Origin: a virus
Direction: 5' to 3' (one strand)
DNA length: 64,000 nt
IMG/VR virus record: IMGVR_UViG_3300028610_001072
Span: 37,524-101,523 of that record
Shown here: positions 58,572 through 64,000 of the stretch, piece after piece
How the letters are laid out: every line of letters starts with the position of its first letter
Position numbering within the stretch: the first letter of the stretch is position 1
Notes under the pieces: model-generated
What the model was told of the DNA's origin: nothing
Seen by the model: only the letters and a program-made list of their open reading frames with translations
The model's database searches: none
Made by a program: the position numbers and the translations under genes

Positions 58572-60274
58572 CGTGCGCCTGCTTTGGTCCTGCCCATAAT
58601 TATTATGGATTTCTGGACTCCGGTATAGGTCATACCCCGAGCACTGTAATAGCCCTGCCCTGTCTCGAATACTGCATCGAGTAACTGGTATCCTGATGGT
58701 TTGAAATATTTCTCAGCCGTTTCTCGATAGGCGTGTGCATCTCGGGCGCTGGGATGTGATCCCACCGTGATGCAATTCACGGACCCTGTATCGAGCATGT
58801 GCTTCATTAGGGCCTTGCTGTACTTCGTCTGGGTGGCACTGAGATTCAGGTGATTATCTCCCAGTAGAAAAAATCCCGTGACATTATTCTGCCCGTTTAG
58901 GGTGATCCCCCAGACCCCCTTCCCATGCTCGGCTTGTATCCATTTCCCTAACCGAGCAGCGTCTTGGGCTGAAGTGACCGCCATATCTGGCATACCTGAA
59001 GGAGCTGATTCTCGGCTTGTCACCTTGATTTCGGAAATGGGATGCTCAACCCAGCTACGTTTTTGCGTTGGGACGTAATCGTCTTTAGCCCTGTCAATGT
59101 ATGGCTCAAATGTGGTGAAGGTTAGCTTGCCACCATGAATGATAACATCGCCCTGATGTTCAATCCCGAATTTCTTGGCGAAGGCTTTTATCCTGTCAGT
59201 GATGGCATAGTCGTCCCGTGAGGGATTAGGGCTGCCTGATGGGTGATTGTGAATTCCCCAATACTTCTTTGCCTTATTGGCTCTCAATACGCTGAGGATC
59301 ACCCGTGGATCAACTGTTGAATCGGTTATGCCGCCCATGCTATGCAGTTCGACTGATATGAGTTTATCATCCTTATCCGTGCCAACTACCCAGTATTTTT
59401 CCCGTGCGTCATCCCGCATACTTTTAAATATCGCGGCTATATCTCCAGCCTTCGTGATCTTGGTTCCCGGTACTTTAATTGACCCGGTTGGCATGGCTCC
59501 GACTTTTACGAAGGACATTCCCTTGATTTTACGGGACTTACCTTTTTTGGTCCGGCTGTCCTGATGCTCACGGACAGTTGTAATCTTACCAGATTTCGTG
59601 TGCCGGAGATGGGTTTTAATCTTGGCCTTGATCATCTGGGGCTTATTCGCCGTCGCCAGTACCTTCGGCTTGAACTTATCGAAGGTCATGGTGGTGCAGC
59701 TCATAAACATATCGCGGCGGTCATAATTCTTTAGATAATCCTCAATGGCCTGCTCTCTCGATCTCCAGCCCAACATGCACTTGTCTTCATCATACTTGCC
59801 GGTTTTCACATTCCTTTGATGGATCACGTACACCTTTGGAGCATTCGGCTCGGGACCCATAAAGCAGTCTACATGATCTTTATCAACTCCAGTAGTCCCC
59901 CGGATGTAGCCATAATCGAAATGGAGCAGGCTTCGCCATTCGTTCCCGTCGGGGTCTTTCCCAGTTCGATAGGTCCCGGCGGGATTCTCTATGGAAATTT
60001 TCAGACCCCTGAAAGTCAGACGTTTGCGGATAGGATGCCCGCTCCATGTTTTCGACTTCAGTAAAATTTGGGGGATAGGCGGAATACGGTTATCACCCCG
60101 CACCCCGTCCCTATCCCCTCCGCCCTTGGAAGCACTCACACTCAAAGCTTTTTCCAGTTGTCCAGATATAATCAGATCATGGACATCCGGCACTCCAGCT
60201 AAGGGGACGCCTAAATAGACATCCCCCTCTGCACTCAGGCAGAACCGGTCGCCGTTTGGGGTAGAATTATTCAC
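58568..60274 (-). CDS. Inorganic pyrophosphatase-like plus JAB/RadC polyvalent protein
   Basis: This 568-residue protein, GTG start, is modular. Residues ~75-215 (GLKISIENPAGTYRTGKDPD, HFDYGYIRGTTGVDKDHVDC, then KCMLGWRSREQAIEDYLKNYD) match the pyrophosphatase-like domain seen in polyvalent proteins. Residues ~270-390 are a RadC/JAB domain with HNHPSGSPNPSRDD (about 341-354), the JAMM metal motif. Residues ~455-565 look like a second JAB-like unit with GSHPSARD and no first histidine. Between them is the linker KTHLRHTKSGKITTVREHQ. Several K-S/A sites occur (LLKSK, IFKSM, VQKSI). It overlaps the 896-residue gene as TAGTG. Likely delivered with the genome; exact substrate unknown. Confidence 0.82.
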   Translation of the reverse strand: MNNSTPNGDRFCLSAEGDVYLGVPLAGVPDVHDLIISGQLEKALSVSASKGGGDRDGVRGDNRIPPIPQILLKSKTWSGHPIRKRLTFRGLKISIENPAGTYRTGKDPDGNEWRSLLHFDYGYIRGTTGVDKDHVDCFMGPEPNAPKVYVIHQRNVKTGKYDEDKCMLGWRSREQAIEDYLKNYDRRDMFMSCTTMTFDKFKPKVLATANKPQMIKAKIKTHLRHTKSGKITTVREHQDSRTKKGKSRKIKGMSFVKVGAMPTGSIKVPGTKITKAGDIAAIFKSMRDDAREKYWVVGTDKDDKLISVELHSMGGITDSTVDPRVILSVLRANKAKKYWGIHNHPSGSPNPSRDDYAITDRIKAFAKKFGIEHQGDVIIHGGKLTFTTFEPYIDRAKDDYVPTQKRSWVEHPISEIKVTSRESAPSGMPDMAVTSAQDAARLGKWIQAEHGKGVWGITLNGQNNVTGFFLLGDNHLNLSATQTKYSKALMKHMLDTGSVNCITVGSHPSARDAHAYRETAEKYFKPSGYQLLDAVFETGQGYYSARGMTYTGVQKSIIIMGRTKAGAR

Positions 60275-62964
60275 TACAGCCCGTACTCATGGAGATCATA
60301 CTCCGACAGTTTGTACTTCTTTTTCGGGTCCAGATTCCGGGCGATCCTATCCAGCTTCTCGATCCTCTGGCGTAGGTTGCGAAGCCTGTACGGCTCTACG
60401 GGTGGCTTCGCGTCTGTCTCCACAGATGCCGCCATGTCGGGTGCCATTTCATTATTATCGGTTGGCGTCGGCTTTAGCCCGGCCCGCCATTCAGCTAACC
60501 CTCGCAGGAGATCGCCCTGACATTCACCAATTTTGCAGCGTGTGGCAAATATAATATCCTTCCCGCTCTTCGTGAATTCGAGAGACTTGGAAAGCTTGCC
60601 AACCTCGACCGCTTTTTGAAGGACTGGATATTGATTCATGTCGATGGATTTCTTTGCGGGCTGTTTCCGAGCGGCTTCAATCATAGCTGCTTCTTTGGCG
60701 GCAGCCCTTTCAGGATTCTTTTTTCGATCTGCCTTGGTCGGGAGACCTGCATCGGCCCTATGCCCCTCCCATTTGCTTTCATGGTGAGCCGACCTTTCAT
60801 AGTGATGTTCATATTTGGATGAACCTTTTTTATGCCTTTTTAGCCGCTCGTCGTGATGCTCCATTCTGGCTTTATGGTGCTCAGCCATCTCTACAAAATG
60901 ATGTGTCCCCCCGTATTGATGGGCTGACACGAATCCACGCTGACCCGGTTTCCGAGTCTTTTGATGTTCCCGGACGGTTGTAATCGTTCCTGATTTGGTC
61001 CGGCGCTGATGTTGCTTGACTGTCCCGACTGCTTTTTGCAGTAGGGGGTATTTATCGAGATCATTCATTGTTCCGCTCTCCATTGATTTCTTAGCTGATG
61101 TGTATGCCGCTCTGAATTCCTTGAGTCCAAGATAGCCCTCTGTTTGTGCTGGAGTTAAGCCAAATTCTTCCCCCTTCTTATGGAGATTGGTGAGCGTATC
61201 CGCAGCACCTTTTTTGTTACCAGCCTTGAATTGCTGGATGTACTCATTGGCCCATTTTCGCATTCCTACCCTATCCTCGAGGGGGATTTTATTTTCCTGT
61301 CCTCGGTGCTGGGTTTGATGTTCCCGGACGGTTGTGATCTTCCCTGATTTGGTCCGGCGTTGATGCTGCTTGACCGTGCCGACTGCCTTTGCCAGCAGGG
61401 GGTAATTTTCGAGGCCATTCATATCTGACTCCATTGACTTCGTGAATCGGGGTGTGCCATGCTTCTTTTTTAGCAGCTCGAATGCCAGATCGGATACCTT
61501 ATAGATATTGAATCCATCGCCGGTTGTATCGGTTTTTTTAATACCCCGGCCTTTCAATTCGATATTGGTCGTGAGATAAATCGATCCATAATGACCGTAT
61601 TCATAGTCCCATACTCCGGGACGATCACCGGTGTACTTTTTCTTGTATTCGGATTCCATGTTATCAATTCTGGTCTGGAGTAGTTTTCTCTTCCCAGATT
61701 CTTTATCACCGATCCGGTTCCGTTTTTCCTTCAGGCTATTGATAGCCTTTCTGGCTGTGAGCTGCTGGGCAGCTTTTTGGGATTCAGCGTGACCAATATC
61801 CGCTTTTTCTCGGGCTGTTATTAGCGCCTTATCTTTGCGCCGTTGCTCGTCATGGGTTAAGGATTCTCCCGTATTATTATACTGAAATTCCCCGTGCTGC
61901 TGCTGTATCTTTTTAAGTGCTGCCTCGGTGACACTATAGGTTTTCAGCCCGAGCCGGTGATCACTGCCATCCCCTGACTGTCTGATTCCCCGCCCTTTAA
62001 GGTCCAAGTGTGTTGTGACGTAGTAGTCTCCCCCGTGGGATACTTTATATTCCCGGACCTGTGCCGGTTTCCCTGTGAATGGCTTCAAGTCGGATTCCTT
62101 GGGCAGTGCTTCTCTCAGAAAGTGGCTCCGTTGATTAACATAGTGCTTCGCCTCAGCGTTGGTCATCTTGCCGGTGTATTTGAAATGATCTATTATTTCG
62201 GCGTCTGATGAGCTCTCGTCATTGGATAGGACGGACGCAATCCATTGACGTTTCAGGCCATCTTTTTGCTTCTTAGTCCGGCTATCGGTGTGCTCCCGGA
62301 CAGTGCCAGTTTTACCGCTTTTGTAATGACGGATGTGCGCTACAACCTTGCCCTTCCGCAATAACATCATTGCTTTGCCCATAGTCCCCAGACTGGTAGC
62401 CATTCCGGTGTGCATCTCAATGACATCCGTGAGCATATCGTTATAGATACCCTTGGCGTCAGTGACCTTTTTGTACGTTGGTCCTTTGGTGATCCGTCCA
62501 AATTCCACATCGTAGGTATCCACCGCATTTAGGGTGATCCTGATCATGTGGATGCTGCTGGAGTTCCGGCCAATCCTGAATTGGAGATAGGCATCGCCGT
62601 TCTCATGGGTCCCGGCTCCGTAGCCTTTGGCACCGATCATGTACAGGGCTTGCCTACCAATTTGCTTCTGGATAGTGTGAGCCACAGCCAGCGCATATTT
62701 ATTATCGGCGGCTCGCCTCTTCTGGCGGCTGTCTTCATGCTCCCTGACATTGACCACCTTACCCGCTTGGCGGCGCTGGTGAGCCTTAACATGAGCTTTG
62801 AGTAATATGGGTTGCATGGCTTTCTTCCCCTTCATCTGTTGGTAGATGCCCATCGTGTAAGCATAGAATTCGTCGGAGCCTTCGGATTTCGTTTTCCGGG
62901 CAATTCCCTTCGCCTTATTCCACAGGTGCTCATCACGTTCGTTTTTGACGACGTTGGTTGGCAT
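60274..62964 (-). CDS. Modular repeat protein, polyvalent protein-like
   Basis: This 896-residue basic protein is built of modules joined by four copies of an H-x-R...GK...VREH linker (near 57-80, 210-230, 530-550 and 650-670). Two copies share longer repeats with YPLLAKAVGTVKQHQRRTKS and YPLLQKAVGTVKQHQRRTKS. Two related domains contain DYYVTTHLDLKGRGI (about 310-350) and SIYLTTNIELKGRGI (about 455-495). The N-terminus (ERDEHLWNKAKGIARKTKS, EFYAYTMGIYQQMKG) resembles MuF-associated polyvalent proteins. A His-rich region (about 690-750) follows, and the last ~90 residues are acidic then basic. It may be a polyprotein cut by the head protease. No enzyme motif is visible. Confidence 0.75.
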   Translation of the reverse strand: MPTNVVKNERDEHLWNKAKGIARKTKSEGSDEFYAYTMGIYQQMKGKKAMQPILLKAHVKAHQRRQAGKVVNVREHEDSRQKRRAADNKYALAVAHTIQKQIGRQALYMIGAKGYGAGTHENGDAYLQFRIGRNSSSIHMIRITLNAVDTYDVEFGRITKGPTYKKVTDAKGIYNDMLTDVIEMHTGMATSLGTMGKAMMLLRKGKVVAHIRHYKSGKTGTVREHTDSRTKKQKDGLKRQWIASVLSNDESSSDAEIIDHFKYTGKMTNAEAKHYVNQRSHFLREALPKESDLKPFTGKPAQVREYKVSHGGDYYVTTHLDLKGRGIRQSGDGSDHRLGLKTYSVTEAALKKIQQQHGEFQYNNTGESLTHDEQRRKDKALITAREKADIGHAESQKAAQQLTARKAINSLKEKRNRIGDKESGKRKLLQTRIDNMESEYKKKYTGDRPGVWDYEYGHYGSIYLTTNIELKGRGIKKTDTTGDGFNIYKVSDLAFELLKKKHGTPRFTKSMESDMNGLENYPLLAKAVGTVKQHQRRTKSGKITTVREHQTQHRGQENKIPLEDRVGMRKWANEYIQQFKAGNKKGAADTLTNLHKKGEEFGLTPAQTEGYLGLKEFRAAYTSAKKSMESGTMNDLDKYPLLQKAVGTVKQHQRRTKSGTITTVREHQKTRKPGQRGFVSAHQYGGTHHFVEMAEHHKARMEHHDERLKRHKKGSSKYEHHYERSAHHESKWEGHRADAGLPTKADRKKNPERAAAKEAAMIEAARKQPAKKSIDMNQYPVLQKAVEVGKLSKSLEFTKSGKDIIFATRCKIGECQGDLLRGLAEWRAGLKPTPTDNNEMAPDMAASVETDAKPPVEPYRLRNLRQRIEKLDRIARNLDPKKKYKLSEYDLHEYGL

Positions 62965-62965
62965 C

Positions 62966-63283
62966 TCAGCTACCCCCGTCTCCCCCTATTTTACTGTAAT
63001 GGTACTGGAGTGTGGCATCGATCTCAGCCTTGAGCTTATCCAGTGTCTCGATGTCCAATTGGGCCAGATCACAATCACGGGCCACCATAAGTATCCCCGG
63101 ATCGTGGCCGGTTTTTTCATGGACAACTTGCCTGATTAAATCTAGGGTATATTTCCCCTCTTCCTTGCTCATCTCCATTGGCACCCGGACCAGTAGCACA
63201 GTATCATCTTTAACGTCCAAAGCTGATAGATGGTCGTCAGTGACCATAAACTGGGTTTCGTTGGCGAGGCGTTCTTCCATCAT
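62966..63283 (-). CDS. Small hypothetical protein
   Basis: From ATG 63283 this is about 105 residues (MVTDDHLSALDVKDDTVLLV, RQVVHEKTGHDPGILMVARD, IETLDKLKAEIDATLQYHYS). The start overlaps the previous stop as ATGA; the longer open frame to 63433 lacks a good site. An alpha/beta fold is likely. Unknown function. Confidence 0.68.
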   Translation of the reverse strand: MMEERLANETQFMVTDDHLSALDVKDDTVLLVRVPMEMSKEEGKYTLDLIRQVVHEKTGHDPGILMVARDCDLAQLDIETLDKLKAEIDATLQYHYSKIGGDGGS

Positions 63284-63507
63284 TTCACACCTACTTCCGG
63301 TGTGATCTCCAGAGCCGGTTTTCCCCTGAACGGCTTTGTGAGTACCCGCCAGATTGCCACTACTAAATCCTTGAGCCGGATGTACCAGAATCGTTTCAGC
63401 CGTAGTGGTGCTCTCAGGAATTCCGGCACCCACATTTCTGGATAGTCCCCATCGATGACAATTGATACATAGTTTTTATTGGCCTTGCCTCTATTTTTCT
63501 TCGCCAT
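63280..63507 (-). CDS. Small basic hypothetical protein
   Basis: This 75-residue protein (KKNRGKANKNYVSIVIDGDY, VPEFLRAPLRLKRFWYIRLK) is basic, with an amphipathic or weakly hydrophobic middle (LVVAIWRVLTKPF). It is coupled to both neighbours. Unknown function. Confidence 0.66.
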   Translation of the reverse strand: MAKKNRGKANKNYVSIVIDGDYPEMWVPEFLRAPLRLKRFWYIRLKDLVVAIWRVLTKPFRGKPALEITPEVGVK

Positions 63508-63878
63508 TATTCAGCCTCTCCCTTCCGCACCATTTTCTTGAACTGTTTTTCGCGCTTCCCAGTGAGTGTAGCGCGATCTTTTTCAGCGGCCTTGGTTTTA
63601 ATCTGCTCCTCTACCTCACGGAGAGCTCGCTCCTGCTGCCGCATTTCAATATTGCGGAGTTCGGCTTCGAGATCATTGATCTTAACCTTTTCGGCCTCGA
63701 TCTTCCATTGGGCGAACCAGCGGGTGAGAATCCAACTACCGTTGATAATATTCTCATAGGCCCGGATTGTTAGGATGTGAGAGGATGTAGCTGATGTTAG
63801 GGTATTGACCGCCTGAGTGAGCTTATCACATCGCAGGTGCAATTCCTTGAATTCTAATATCTGCTGTGCATCATTCAT
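63507..63878 (-). CDS. Coiled-coil protein
   Basis: This 123-residue protein is nearly all helix: QILEFKELHLRCDKLTQAVN, then a less charged middle (NIINGSWILTRWFAQWKIE) and a long charged coiled coil (NDLEAELRNIEMRQQERALR) ending in basic KREKQFKKMVRKGE. It overlaps the upstream gene as ATGA. The role is unknown; its place near the start of this operon would fit a head-assembly helper. Confidence 0.7.
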   Translation of the reverse strand: MNDAQQILEFKELHLRCDKLTQAVNTLTSATSSHILTIRAYENIINGSWILTRWFAQWKIEAEKVKINDLEAELRNIEMRQQERALREVEEQIKTKAAEKDRATLTGKREKQFKKMVRKGEAE

Positions 63879-64000
63879 GCTGGGACCTCAAACTTTTCCA
63901 GTAATGTATTGATGGTGTCGCGCAGTCGGGTAAGTTCCTCACGATCTTGGATTGCCGATACATCAGCACCTTTCCCAAGGAATAGGGCCGGGAAAATAAT
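63875..64000 (-). CDS. C-terminal end of an unidentified protein (5' end outside window)
   Basis: A minus-strand frame enters from the right edge and ends with TGA at 63875, overlapping the next ATG. The 41 visible residues include FPALFLGKGADVSAIQDREE, LTRLRDTINTLLEKFEVPA. Helical C-terminus. A portal or other head gene would be expected in this position, since none is present in the window, but the fragment is too short to identify. Confidence 0.6.
   Translation of the reverse strand: MIFPALFLGKGADVSAIQDREELTRLRDTINTLLEKFEVPA

Noticed and set aside
1-64000. Integrated prophage with bacterial flanks
   Set aside because: No integrase, attachment-site tRNA or bacterial housekeeping gene is seen; both edges are inside phage-type genes.

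Overview
The window is a stretch of a tailed bacteriophage genome (Caudoviricetes) with a contractile tail. It contains a tail sheath, tube, tape measure, a gpV/gpJ/gp25-type baseplate, an HK97-type major capsid protein and a protease-scaffold. I see no ribosomal RNA, integrase or bacterial housekeeping gene. Both ends cut through genes. No terminase, portal or DNA polymerase is visible, so the genome extends beyond the window. The host cannot be named from the sequence. Shine-Dalgarno sites of the AGGAG type and sigma70-like promoter hexamers indicate a bacterial host. Nearly every gene lies on the minus strand, often with ATGA or TAATG stop/start overlaps, so the text below follows transcription from right to left.

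64.0-51.6 kb is one tight operon of unusual proteins: small coiled-coil and hypothetical proteins, a repeat-rich 896-residue modular protein, an inorganic-pyrophosphatase-like plus JAB/RadC protein, a ParB-like protein, a large SNF2 helicase and a sigma70-like factor. Several share a short H-x-R...SGK...VREH linker and many hydrophobic-x-K-S/A tetrapeptides. The same tetrapeptides abound in the protease-scaffold and occur at the N-terminus of the capsid protein. This looks like a set of polyvalent proteins that may be packaged in the capsid, cut by the head protease and delivered with the DNA. A strong terminator closes the operon.

51.5-39.5 kb is an accessory region of short, little-known genes: zinc ribbons, two PP-loop/PAPS-reductase-like proteins, a DUF932-like protein, a DUF7007-like protein and a GHKL ATPase joined to an HExxH metallopeptidase-like domain. 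It is punctuated by dispersed copies of a 46-bp promoter-like repeat (six in the window, one of them at 5.1 kb) and by leaders that contain tRNA-minihelix-like hairpins.

39.5-5.9 kb is the virion operon. Tandem operator-like palindromes, a promoter and a terminator-like hairpin sit directly before the protease-scaffold gene. Then follow capsid, connector and neck genes, a lysis-like cluster that includes a response-regulator-like protein lacking its phospho-aspartate, sheath, tube, tail chaperones, tape measure, baseplate and very large fibre proteins.

5.8-0 kb returns to DNA metabolism: a divergent J-domain gene (the only plus-strand gene I accept), a ribbon-helix-helix regulator, a possible recombination protein, a single-chain SbcD-SbcC (Mre11-Rad50) fusion and the start of a winged-helix replication-type protein. 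There is no gene-free stretch above about 320 bases.
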